From Glandiceps talaboti (Eukaryota > Hemichordata > Enteropneusta > Spengelidae), in NCBI RefSeq assembly GCF_964340395.1, contig NC_135557.1, positions 1,217,646 through 1,281,645 of the forward strand: a stretch of 64,000 nt of DNA, given 5' to 3'. Below are positions 14,793 to 28,200 of the stretch, piece by piece. How positions within the stretch are numbered: position 1 is the stretch's first letter; the number at the start of each line of letters is the position of its first letter. The translations under genes were made by a program, and so were the position numbers. The notes beneath the pieces were generated by a model. That model was not told the origin of the DNA. It was given only the letters and a program-made list of their open reading frames with translations, and did not search any database.

Positions 14793-16171
14793 CTATTGAC
14801 CCCTACTGTAAAGTTTGTCCTTATAATTTGAAACTGCCAGGGTACATCTGTACCATTCAAATAGTAGTTAGTACCACATTTTGTTTGTTTGTTTGTTTTT
14901 GGTGTTCAGTTTTTTATTCTAATTTTGATCTTTTTTCATTGTCATTTAACTAGATCGAAAGTTTGTTTCCAGGCAAACAACAATAAAAATGATATCAAAG
15001 ACCTCAATATCAAACAAACGCTACAACAATTGCAGCTACCTAGCACCCAGCTGCCAAGTCACCACCCCCCACCTCCACCCACCAACCCACCCACCACACA
15101 CACATGGGTTATACTAGTACCTCCATGCACGTTTGAATCATGAGTGGATATGCATTAATAAACATTATACTACCATGGTCTATGCTACTGCTAGCAAGTA
15201 ACATTACTAACAAATATTGGTTGTGTGTTACCTGACGGAAAATACTACATATTATTCCAAATAAAATGGTGAGTGGACATGACGCAGACTGTATACAACT
15301 ATAGCTGGATAGTTAATAATTTATTGTCCAAACAAATGATCCGTCAAACACAATTCATTAGGAAATTTGAGATGAATTACATGTATGATGTAATATATTA
15401 TATTATATTATATACCGATATTGACATTTAAGTCGAAAACTAGATACTAGTACCTGTATTACCACAACCATTACACATTATGAAATCAATGAAAAGGTGA
15501 ACTTGTGAGTTATAGTCAGTAAATTACTTACTGTGCGAGTGAGAACGGCTTACACCAATAACTTAAATCACCCGATCAAAGTATGAGAACGGTCTGTCGC
15601 GACCGCGGTGTTACATATATATAACAGATCACACTGGTCGTTATTGGCATATTTCGATCACCTGATTTCTAGTGAACTTTGAACCTGTAAACGACGTGTA
15701 TCACGTGTGGTGGATTGGTGAATTATAATTATATTAGACATGGTCAGATTTTTAATTCCGAATACGACACATTAAATTATGGTCGTTCAGAACAGCTTGC
15801 CGTAAGAGAGTCTTTCCATTCCGATATGTGTGATGTTTTACTATTTAATAATTATTTATATATTATCACCATGACCACATCCACATTTACAAGTTTATTT
15901 CCCCCGAGATATGTATTGATCAGAATATGTTTCTATCAGAAGAAAATATCCATAATATTGACGTATTTGGCCAATATATATGAAAGGGGTACAATAAAAC
16001 GGGTTTCTACGATCGCGTAAGTCCACACACCGTGAAATAATGACAAACAAAAGTGCCAGTGACTGAGTCGAGTGAGTATGATTAACGCTTCCGAATATTA
16101 ATTTATGCAAGCTACGAACGGTTCTCGTGAAAATTCGGCCACACATACACGTCCACCATCAAGCTTTGAAC
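14793..16171. other. Unique region upstream of ATP5MG, including putative 5' UTR/promoter
   Basis: No conserved ORF is seen. There is a C-rich tract CACCCCCCACCTCCACCCACC near 15062-15100 and a CpG-bearing stretch at 15590-15620 (GGTCTGTCGCGACCGCGGTG) followed by TATATATAA. The last 100 bp before 16172 is probably 5' UTR. A promoter is likely here by position only. Confidence 0.4.
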
Positions 16172-16256
16172 ATGTCGCGGATGCTGGCTAAAGTGGCTGG
16201 TGCAGGCCAACGTATGGGCTCTGCTGTGGTGACTAGAGGACCAGAGCTTGCAACGG
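16172..16256 (+). CDS. ATP5MG: ATP5MG coding exon 1
   Basis: ATG at 16172 opens a frame MSRMLAKVAGAGQRMG... that runs 28 codons plus one base to a GTAAGC donor at 16257. The peptide is basic, lacks acidic residues in its first 20 positions and is rich in alanine, as expected for a mitochondrial presequence or membrane-proximal N-terminus. It is the least conserved part of the family, so assignment rests on frame and phase continuity with exon 2 (split glycine codon). Confidence 0.82.
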
Positions 16257-19200
16257 GTAAGCAATGATAGTTTAATAAGCTGCCAAATGTGTCTGATTAC
16301 TTCTTCCACAAATGTTCTGCTATGACTGAGTAAAGCTTAGGCAGATAGTCGGGGATTTCAAGATGGAGGCACCGGCACGGCCGGCATCGCGAAAGTCTGA
16401 TTATTATACTAGTCTGTGCCTATTCTGTTGACTGTAGAGGATGCTTAGGCAGTATTTATTTCATCGTTCACAGACCGTGTCGTGTTTTTCGCAAATAATT
16501 TCGTGTGTTTGTGTGGATTTTGCGAGAGCTCGAAAGTCACCGCAATCCCTAAAAATCCCTAACCCTACGAACATACAAAACACAGCCTCACAGGTACATG
16601 TAGCCATACCCCATTGTAATTTGTAGGTGCAGGTAATAATAATAATAATATTTATTTTTTATATAGCGCATTACATAATTGCATAAAAATCTCAATGCGC
16701 TTCACATGATTGTAGAGAACCAGCTTACCCTAAAACGTCCGGTATTGGTTTTCCACGAAGAGTAGTAGTAGTAAAATATAATGATAATACATGCTGTAAA
16801 TATAGTCAGTCTTAATCATCAGAAGTCTTCTCTCACTCTTCTATGTTGGAAAAGGTCTCCATGTAGTACAAAACTTAAATTTGTACAATCATGACATGGA
16901 AAAAGATGACGTCCATTATGTACAATCCTGATGTGACATCTAAATCCGCTGCTTGTTGTGAATGTACGGCTACAAATACTGCAAGGAAATGCTCCCTCAC
17001 AAACTGACTTCACATTCTCAGGTCTCCTTGAACCTGGCAATGGCCTCTCTTTTGCACTGTCTGTTTCAGAATGTACTGTCTGCGTGCGCATATAGAGTGT
17101 TTCCTTGGAAGGAAACTTAGCATAGCAATGTTTACATTCCAAATGCTTTAATTTAGTATACGTCCTTTCTCCTGTTTTGCTCAGTCTGCTGTGTATCTTC
17201 CCTTTCGTCTTTATCTTTTCAGCATCCTGGCTACTACAATGCATTTCTTCAATTTGTTCATCTTCCTCAGCCTGACTGCTTCTCATTACAGAATTGTATT
17301 GACTCTGATAACTGGGAACCAATTGTCCGTCACGATGCTGAAGTTGTCTGCAAAAACGAATTGAAAAACACATTCAAAAAACGTAATCGTAAACGTATTC
17401 GGGTAACTGACCGCAACTGACCTTTTTCAGTTCAAATTTCGAAAACAACTTTTAAATCGTAAATTTTAATAAACAGTATTGTACTTTTATCGTAATGACT
17501 ATGACTAAATCATTTTAATAATGTAGACAATTCACTAAAAGATGATTCCTTTAATGAGTTATTATGAAAGCAAGTTATTTTTTCATTGATTGGAGGAAAG
17601 ATCATAAACACACAAACATTTGTCCTGTCGACATTCGTCGTCGTGTGTTGAATTTGTTTACATGATGGAAACGTTGTTTAAAAAGGAATTAGTCTCGAAA
17701 GAAGTGAAAAAATGAAAGTGAAAGCGTTAGATAAATATCTTGATGAGCATTGATTACCAAAACACAGAAAATTAAAAAGAGAAAAAGTAGACATAATATC
17801 GACTCACATAATAGGAACACCAGAATTTAGATCTAAAAAAATGACTGCAAATGAAATTAAAACTAATATCATGGGTATGAGTGATACAGATAGTAGTGAC
17901 TCTGAGACTGAAAGTGACATTTCTGTAATGCGTGTTCTAGGCAGTGATGGAGACAATTGTGATACTGATAGCTCAGAAAATTCATGTACTGATGATAACA
18001 CTGATAGTGATTGTGATGTAACAAGTCTTGCACATCCTCAGGGACAAGTTACTTTGAGAAGTGCCAGAATTGCAGATCGATTGATATTACATTAAATAAT
18101 CGTTCTTTTTTTCCATGACCCCGCCTAAAGAAATTGTGAATTTTTTTTTAGCCACCCTCTAATTTTTCCTGTGAAAAATTCAGTGATGCCCCCCCCCCCG
18201 AAAATCCTCCGGACCCCCCCCCCCTGGAAGTAAAATATGGCCACTCCCTTACATATATACATACATACATACATACATACATACATACATACATACATAC
18301 ATACATACTGTATACATACATACATACATACATACATACATACATCCATGTGACATTGCAATCTTTTCCTTGTGTCTTGTGTATGATTCATATTTATTTG
18401 CGACAAAAATATTAATTGTTGGAAAAAGTTGCCAGAGATATTACAAAAGAATACGTAAAAATCCTAGTATATACTGAGGTACAAAGACTTCGCTACTTCA
18501 GATCTCATCAGACGCATAAGCTATCATCAGTCCATTGACGAATACGTGACGGAGCGCTGATCGCATATTCCAGAGCTAAAGTTGTACTAACTTTACGACC
18601 TATGTACATATACGATTCCTAACCTTCCAACGTGGGGCCGTCTCAGACCACTAAAAAGAGGTCTGAGGGGTCGGTAAACTTCTTTTGTGACTAATTCCTT
18701 TTTAAACAACGTTTCCATCATGTAAACAAATTCACGAATGTCGACAGGACAAATGTTTGTGTGTTTATGATCTTTCCTCCAATCAATGAAAAAATAACTC
18801 GCTTTCATAATAACTCATAAAAGGAATATTCTTTTAGTGAATTGTCTACATTATTAAAATGATGTAGTCACAGTCATTACGATTAAAGTACAGTACTGTT
18901 TATTAACATTCACGATTTAAAAGTTGTTTTCGAAATTTGAACTGAAAAAGGTCAGTTGCGGTCAGTTACACGAATACGTTTACGATTACGTTTTTGAATG
19001 TGTTTTTCAATTCGTTTTTGCAGACAACTTCAGCATCGTTTGTCCGTCTTCAACTTCCCATGTCTGAGTGTTTGTTTGCACAATCTCAACTCCTCTTTCT
19101 CTGTCATTAGCATCTGGTGATGTCAGAGATTCACTTGATACACTGTCTTCTCTAGTATTTGCTGTTGGTATCACTTGAACTAATTCACTTATGAATTCTG

Positions 19201-22200
19201 GTTCTCTCAACATGTTTAAAAAAGAAACACCATTCTGTCGACTTATAACAAATTTTCTATGGACTTTGGCAAGGAGAGGAATACTTTTTTGCCTCAGTAC
19301 TTCTTTTGACTTCATCTGGATATTACCATAATATGGTATGTTTTTAGCCGTTTTTCGTTTGATGACTATATTTGGGAAGTTCAGCTGTAGCACTGCACAG
19401 AACTGTCTCATATTAATACTGATGATGTCACTAAAGAAATGCCCCAAAGTTATGTTGAATGAATCAAAGGCATGTGTCTTTGCCACCATCCCTTCTGTGC
19501 TATACTCAAAGATCAACTGGACTGTCAAACAAGACAAACACCAATTTACTTCATTGGGGCTATCAGTTAATGCTTTCTGTCTAGACTGCATTACTGACAT
19601 CTTCTCTTGTCTTCTTGCACATGGATCAACTACATCATCCACCAAGATAACTTTTGGCCTATGAGTGTCGAAAGAGATGACTTCTGGTCCTCGTATGACC
19701 ACTGGAGTAACCGCTGGAGACCTAAAACCACTAACTGAACCATTCACTGGTTGTCTGGAGTCTATAGCTATATTGTCTTCTAATATGATCTCTGGTCTCT
19801 GAGAGTGGATTGTTGTATCATCTTCTTGAGTATACTACTTCGTATGTCTTGCATCAACACTTGCTGTAATCCGTCCTACGGGATTTTCCAGGGTGATACG
19901 TTTATATACCAGTCAGTCCTCCATCGTTGATGGCGTCCTGATGGGTTGTTCCATTATTGCTATAGTACGGTTTCCAGAGGGGCACTGGAAACCGTTCATA
20001 CAACACTCCCCCCAACTTCATTTAAATAGGGCTGGACCCTGAGGGGATCTTGTGGGAGCGAAATAGCCTAAGAATATCCACCAGGGACTGTTACTAGGGG
20101 AGATGGAAGAGCTACTAGTCTATAAACATAGTGCCTGAAACAATGTTCCATTACCTTGTACAAGGTAGCAGCGGTTATACTGAGCTAGCTATGTTAAAAC
20201 AGCTATCCAATTATTTACCTCACCTTTCATGGGGTACAAATAATTATAACTAACTAGTCATCAATTTATGGTATAATGACTAGCTACCTTGATGTCCTTA
20301 TCAGGGTATTCAACTGAAATTATTTACCTCAACTTTTATGGGGTACAAATAATTCTAACTAACTAGCCATCAACTTATAGTATAGTGACTAGCTACCTTG
20401 ATTTCTTTATCAAGGTATTGATACTGAACATAATACCTTAACTAGGGATTTTAACTGAATGTTTTGGTCCCCTGGCTTGATTAGTGCCATCCCTAGCTAT
20501 TAACTAAAAACATGTTGGGTTAGTATGCGGCCATTGGTTATCTGTTCCACCTCCTACGAAGATCTCAGGGCCAATGACTGTGTACTAACACAGTAATCAG
20601 ATTTTTGGATATGTATTATGCACCCTTACCACCGCAGTCTATTGATATACACTTATTACCTCCAAGAAGGCAAGTGTCATGACACACCACAAGTGTAAGT
20701 CACATAATGAATCATTTATCATGCATTTTTACCCCCGCAGTATGTCAATGTACAACTTTTTACCTCCAAGAAGGCGCCAAGTGTCACGACACACCACAGG
20801 TGTAAGTTACATAATAAACCTAATTTCCCTTCTTCCCCCTTACCAAACAAAATGGGGGGACCTATAATTTACAGGAAGCCATAAAGGGTACGGGTGTTCC
20901 TCACCGTGATAGGGAGTAGTTCATGGAGAGTACTGCCCCGAATTGTGGCTATTAAAAACCCAACACTTCCTATATACTGGGGAGAGTTTGGTTTAGGACA
21001 ATTGGGAGGGGGAAAATAGGGTGAGTCTGTCTCCAAGATAAGGCGATCTTCAGGTATTTGTGATATTGCAAATACCTGAAGGGGCGTGGCATGCCTTACA
21101 CTGGCTGTACACCCAAAATGAGTATTTGGAAAGTGGGTCAGCCAGAGTTGAATTTGTGGTGCATCCCCAGAGAAGCAATGGAGATGTATGAACTGTTCCC
21201 TGTGACAGTACTTACGTACCAGATGTAATACCTCTTTACCAGGTTTATGTCCATAAGGGTCTCCATCACCTCCTCGGATATGCAGCACCAGGGGTTTTGA
21301 GACAGACTTTTCTTGAAGCAGCTGTAGGATGTGTTCTAGAAGTTCCTTCTGTTTTGGCCAAGCAGATTCAGGTGTTGTGTAATCTAGACCTACTTCACCC
21401 ACAGCGTCGATATTGCTGGACTCCATCAACATATGGAACGTCTTGAACTGCTTCTCAGATATTTTACTGGCATGTTTGGGATGTAGTCCTACAGCCTTCT
21501 TCCAGCGAGGGTTGGGGGGTCCTACATCCCGAAATCTGCTGGGATCGCAGAATACTTCCACACCACCTAGTAGATATACTGGGTGGTCCGGTTCGGGTTC
21601 TCGTTGTCATGTTATCAGATCCTCTGAGTCTTGGGGCACATCATCCCTCTGCCCCATTTGGATACGATCCAAATGGAAATGTGTATCATATACCTCCAAA
21701 AGGTCAACTCCATCATCAGGGGTAGACAGATTCTGTGCAATCGGTTCAGAAGACACTGATGGGGTAACAACAAGGGGGTTGGGGTACTCACCAGTTGTGG
21801 ATATGCCTGCTGTTGGGTATTCACTAGTGGATGATGAAGATATGTCTAATGATTCGGTGTCCATACTGACGGATATACATTGTATTTCTGTCTTGGCCTA
21901 GTAACATCACCTATTTCTGTCTTGGCTTAGTAACATCACCTATTTCTGTCTTGGCTTAGTAACATCACCTATTTCTGTCTTGGCCTAGTAACATCACCTA
22001 GTTCTGTCTTGGCTTAGTAACATCACCTATTTCTGTCTTGGCCTAGTAACATCACCTATTTCTGTCTTGGCCTAGTAACATCACCTATTTCTGTCTTGGC
22101 TTAGTAACATCACCTATTTCTGTCTTGGCTTAGTAACATCACCTATTTCTGTCTTGGCTTAGTAACATCACCTAGTTCTGTCTTGGCTTAGTAACATCAC

Positions 22201-25200
22201 CTATTTCTGTCTTGGCCTAGTAACATCTCCTAGTTCTGTCTTGGCCTAGTAACATCACCTATTTCTGTCTTGGCCTAGTAACATCACCTATTTCTGTCTT
22301 GGCCTAGTAACATCACCTATTTCTGTCTTGGCTTAGTAACATCACCTATTTCTGTCTTGGCCTAGTAACATCACCTATTTCTGTCTTGGCTTAGTAACAT
22401 CACCTATTTCTGTCTTGGCTTAGTAACATCACCTATTTCTGTCTTGGCCTAGTAACATCACCTAGTTCTGTCTTGGCCTAGTAACATCACCTATTTCTGT
22501 CTTGGCTTAGTAACATCACCTATTTCTGTCTTGGCTTAGTAACATCACCTATTTCTGTCTTGGCTTAGTAACATCACCTATTTCTGTCTTGGCCTAGTAA
22601 CATCACCTATTTCCGTCTTGGCCTAGTAACATCACCTATTTCTGTCTTGGCTTAGTAACATCACCTATTTCTGTCTTGGCCTAGTAACATCACCTATTTC
22701 TGTCTTGGCTTAGTAACATCACCTATTTTTGTCTTGGCCTAGTAACATCACCTAGTTCTGTCTTGGCCTAGTAACATCACCTATTTCTGTCTTGGCCTTG
22801 GCCTAGTAACATCACCTAGTTCTGTCTTGGCTTAGTAACATCACCTATTTCTGTCTTGGCCTAGTAACATCACCTATTTCTGTCTTGGCTTAGTAACATC
22901 ACCTATTTCTCTCTTGGCCTAGTAACATCACCTATTTCTGTCTTGGCTTAGTAACATCACCTATTTTTGTCTTGGCCTAGTAACATCACCTAGTTCTGTC
23001 TTGGCTTAGTAACATCACCTATTTCTGTCTTGGCCTAGTAACATCACCTATTTCTGTCTTGGCTTAGTAACATCACCTATTTCTCTCTTGGCCTAGTAAC
23101 ATCACCTATTTCTGTCTTGGCTTAGTAACATCACCTATTTCTCTCTTGGCCTAGTAACATCACCTATTTCTGTCTTGGCTTAGTAACATCACCTATTTCT
23201 CTCTTGGCCTAGTAACATCACCTATTTCTGTCTTGGCTTAGTAACATCACCTAGTTCTGTCTTGGCTTAGTAACATCACCTATTTCTGTATCTTGATTTA
23301 TTAGCGTCATTTAAATCAATGTCTTGATATTGCAATACAGGACTGGTCCAGTGGTCAACCCCTAAACTAAAGACATTTTGGCACTATGCAAAGGTAGAAT
23401 TGATTCCACCAAAGCCTTCTGAAATACCTGCTGTACAGAAAGGTCTACAAGAAGTAATTGCAGCTGCTAAGACAGGCAAATGGAAAACACTAACTGTTAG
23501 GGTAGGTATCATTTAGTGTTACATGTATGTACACTGAATGTAAACATTATATAGTGTTATGTACACTGAATGTAAACATTATATAGTGTTATGTACACTG
23601 AATGTAAAACTTATTTAGTGTTATGTACACTGAATGTAAAAATCATTTAGTGTTATGTACAATGAATGTAAACATTATTTTATATGTCCTCTTATGCAGG
23701 GCATGTCTTTTGAGGCAGCGATCGCTCCACTCGCCTACCGCTCACGCAAATTAAAATCCATGAGAACGATTTTCCGCTCGCGTATGCAGGGAGATTTCAA
23801 CTTTCACATCATTGCAAATTGCGCAATACGGTTGATACGATGGCTGTTTGGAGTTCTCGTTCTCAGTTTTTAGTCCCCGCTGGACGAAGTCCGGAACAGG
23901 GACTTACATGTATGGATATTCTTTTGACAGTTCTTGGGTAACAACTGAACATGTAGTATACGATGTCAATGACATGGAATACGTTATTATGCTTGCCACT
24001 ATGCAATCCTGCCAGCTCATAGGTGGGAAATACGTTGTTATTTTGAGTCATACCTTGTTTTAGGACTAAAACCAACTAACGAGTCATAATTAGCACCGGT
24101 TGTAGTTGTCAGGCAATAGTGTACTAGCGCGTACATGTACTTTAGTGACCCGTTGTAAATCAATGGCAGGGTTCTCCCAAGCTTGAGAGTAGTCCCGGAC
24201 AATAATTAATATTCATGCTAATTTGCATAATTAATATTCATGAATAAATTAATGGTACACTCAAAATACATGGTGTATGATCAAAGTTGCTAACGAAAAA
24301 GTTAAAACCAACTTTTCTTTCTCTACAGATTTATAAATCTAATCTCAATCTTTGCTCATCAATTTTTTCAATCACAGTTTTTGATTAGTTTTCTCAGAAA
24401 AGCTAAAGTTGTTTCAATCAAACTAAATATCCAAAGACGACTGCAGTTTCAAAACTCTAAAAGGTTGCGTATAACCACACATACGCATTGCGTTTAGGCG
24501 AAATCTCGTGATACATGAGACATCGCGATAGTTTGTGACGTCACCACCCACCATTTTGGAAATTACATGTTTTCATCGTCGTGCTATGTACGATGTCAAA
24601 CTACTAACTAAAAGCGTTTTCAGAGTAAAATTGAACAGAAAACTAATGATCGGACACAACGTCAACACTTTATAAAAAGGTATATGAGGCTGTTATACTT
24701 TTTTTACGACGCTGAAGAATGCTAGTCGAAAGTCTGCAGCATCGCGTAATTCACACGTACTCACTGTACATGCAGATATCAATGTATAGCGTCAGCTGTT
24801 GTCAGTTCACACTTCGTCTTTATAAATAGTCGAGTATTTGTCATTATTGGTCGTCTACATTGTTCGTTTCTCAAAGACATTTTAATACTTCATTATCTTT
24901 TAAATCAATACGCCCATGTGGGCAGAAAACGAAAGTACAATTATTAAAGTGAGTGTGTGTGGGGTGTCGAATGGTAAACAATTGTGACACTTGAAGGTGG
25001 TGGACGGCAACTTTGATTGGTGGTCGCCAAGACTGAGTCCCGGACGCTAGTGTCCGGTGCCGTCCAGCGTGAGGAGATCCCTGCAATGGGTAGTCAGTGC
25101 CTGTACTTTAGTGACCCTTTGTAAATCAATGGGTAGTCAGTGCCTGTACTTTAGTGACCCCATGTAAATCAATGGGTAGTCAGTGTCTGTACTTTAGTGA

Positions 25201-28200
25201 CCCCATGTAAATCAATGGGTAGTCAGTACCTGTACTTTAGTGACCCCATGTAAATCAATGGGTAGTCAGTACCTGTACTTTAGTGACCCTTTGTAAATCA
25301 ATGGGTAGTCAGTACCTGTACTTTAGTGACCCCATGTAAATCAATGGGTAGTCAGTACCTGTACTTTAGTGACCCTTTGTAAATCAATGGGTAGTCAGTA
25401 CCTGTAATTTAGTGACCCCATGTAAATCAATGGGTAGTCAGTACCTGTACTTTAGTGACCCTTTGTAAATCAATGGGTAGTCAGTACCTGTAATTTAGTG
25501 ACCCTTTGTAAATCAATGGGTAGTCAGTGTCTGTACTTTAGTGACCCCATGTAAATCAATGGGTAGTCAGTACCTGTACTTTAGTGACCCCATGTAAATC
25601 AATGGGTAGTCAGTGTCTGTACTTTAGTGACCCTTTGTAAATCAATGGGTAGTCAGTACCTGTACTTTAGTGACCCCATGTAAATCAATGGGTAGTCAGT
25701 ACCTGTACTTTAGTGACCCCATGTAAATCAATGGGTAGTCAGTGTCTGTACTTTAGTGACCCTTTGTAAATCAATGGGTAGTCAGTACCTGTACTTTAGT
25801 GACCCCATGTAAATCAATGGGTAGTCAGTACCTGTACTTTAGTGACCCCATGTAAATCAATGGGTAGTCAGTACCTGTACTTTAGTGACCCAATGTAAAT
25901 CAATGGGTAGCCAGTGTCTGTACTTTAGTGACCCTTTGTAAATCAATGGGTAGTCAGTGCCTGTACTTTAGTGACCCCATGTAAATCAATGGGTAGTCAG
26001 TGTCTGTACTTTAGTGACCCCATGTAAATCAATGGGTAGTCAGTGTCTGTACTTTAGTGACCCCATGTAAATCAATGGGTAGTCAGTGTCTGTACTTTAG
26101 TGACCCCATGTAAATCAATGGGTAGTCAGTACCTGTACTTTAGTGACCCTTTGTAAATCAATGGGTAGTCAGTGCCTGTACTTTAGTGACCCCATGTAAA
26201 TCAATGGGTAGTCAGTGTCTGTACTTTAGTGACCCCATGTAAATCAATGGGTAGTCAGTACCTGTACTTTAGTGACCCCATGTAAATCAATGGGTAGTCA
26301 GTACCTGTACTTTAGTGACCCCATGTAAATCAATGGGTAGTCAGTGTCTGTACTTTAGTGACCCCATGTAAATCAATGGGTAGTCAGTACCTGTACTTTA
26401 GTGACCCCATGTAAATCAATGGGTAGTCAGTGTCTGTACTTTAGTGACCCTTTGTAAATCAATGGGTAGTCAGTGTCTGTACTTTAGTGACCCCATGTAA
26501 ATCAATGGGTAGTCAGTACCTGTACTTTAGTGACCCCATGTAAATCAATGGGTAGTCAGTGTCTGTACTTTAGTGACCCTTTGTAAATCAATGGGTAGTC
26601 AGTGTCTGTACTTTAGTGACCCCATGTAAATCAATGGGTAGTCAGTACCTGTACTTTAGTGACCCCATGTAAATCAATGGGTAGTCAGTGTCTGTACTTT
26701 AGTGACCCCATGTAAATCAATGGGTAGTCAGTGTCTGTACTTTAGTGACCCTTTGTAAATCAATGGGTAGTCAGTGTCTGTACTTTAGTGACCCTTTGTA
26801 AATCAATGGGTAGTCAGTGTCTGTACTTTAGTGACCCTTTGTAAATCAATGGGTAGTCAGTGTCTGTACTTTAGTGACCCTTTGTAAATCAATGGGTAGT
26901 CAGTACCTGTACTTTAGTGACCCCATGTAAATCAATGGGTAGTCAGTACCTGTACTTTAGTGACCCTTTGTAAATCAATGGGTAGTCAGTGTCTGTACTT
27001 TAGTGACCCCATGTAAATCAATGGGTAGTCAGTGCCTGTACTTTAGTGACCCTTTGTAAATCAATGGGTAGTCAGTACCTGTACTTTAGTGACCCCATGT
27101 AAATCAATGGGTAGTCAGTGTCTGTACTTTAGTGACCCCATGTAAATCAATGGGTAGTCAGTACCTGTACTTTAGTGACCCCATGTAAATCAATGGGTAG
27201 TCAGTACCTGTACTTTAGTGACCCCATGTAAATCAATGGGTAGTCAGTACCTGTACTTTAGTGACCCCATGTAAATCAATGGGTAGTCAGTGTCTGTACT
27301 TTAGTGACCCCATGTAAATCAATGGGTAGTCAGTGTCTGTACTTTAGTGACCCTTTGTAAATCAATGGGTAGTCAGTACCTGTACTTTAGTGACCCTTTG
27401 TAAATCAATGGGTAGTCAGTACCTGTACTTTAGTGACCCCATGTAAATCAATGGGTAGTCAGTACCTGTACTTTAGTGACCCTTTGTAAATCAATGGGTA
27501 GTCAGTACCTGTACTTTAGTGACCCCATGTAAATCAATGGGTAGTCAGTGTCTGTACTTTAGTGACCCTTTGTAAATCAATGGGTAGTCAGTACCTGTAC
27601 TTTAGTGACCCTTTGTAAATCAATGGGTAGTCAGTACCTGTACTTTAGTGACCCCATGTAAATCAATGGGTAGTCAGTGTCTGTACTTTAGTGACCCCAT
27701 GTAAATCAATGGGTAGTCAGTGTCTGTACTTTAGTGACCCTTTGTAAATCAATGGGTAGTCAGTACCTGTACTTTAGTGACCCCATGTAAATCAATGGGT
27801 AGTCAGTGTCTGTACTTTAGTGACCCCATGTAAATCAATGGGTAGTCAGTGTCTGTACTTTAGTGACCCTTTGTAAATCAATGGGTAGTCAGTGTCTGTA
27901 CTTTAGTGACCCTTTGTAAATCAATGGGTAGTCAGTGTCTGTACTTTAGTGACCCCATGTAAATCAATGGGTAGTCAGTACCTGTACTTTAGTGACCCTT
28001 TGTAAATCAATGGGTAGTCAGTGTCTGTACTTTAGTGACCCCATGTAAATCAATGGGTAGTCAGTACCTGTACTTTAGTGACCCTTTGTAAATCAATGGG
28101 TAGTCAGTACCTGTACTTTAGTGACCCCATGTAAATCAATGGGTAGTCAGTACCTGTACTTTAGTGACCCTTTGTAAATCAATGGGTAGTCAGTGTCTGT

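Larger units (their letters stand above)
17332..19039. mobile_element. 1.7-kb long-TIR DNA transposon with 9-bp TSD (Mutator-like by structure)
   Basis: The ends are long, nearly identical inverted repeats, 17332-17705 and 18678-19039, both starting ACGATGCTGAAGTTGTCTGC. The element is flanked by an exact 9-bp direct repeat TTGTCCGTC at 17323-17331 and 19040-19048. A 9-bp duplication with TIRs of over 300 bp is the pattern known for Mutator-like elements; superfamily assignment is inference because no transposase is visible. The left TIR has an extra ~11 bp near 17640. The interior holds a decayed acidic ORF, poly-C runs and a TACA microsatellite. Confidence 0.85.

Noticed and set aside
18125-18406. 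MYVCMYVC-rich ORFs
   Set aside because: TACA microsatellite translation inside the transposon.
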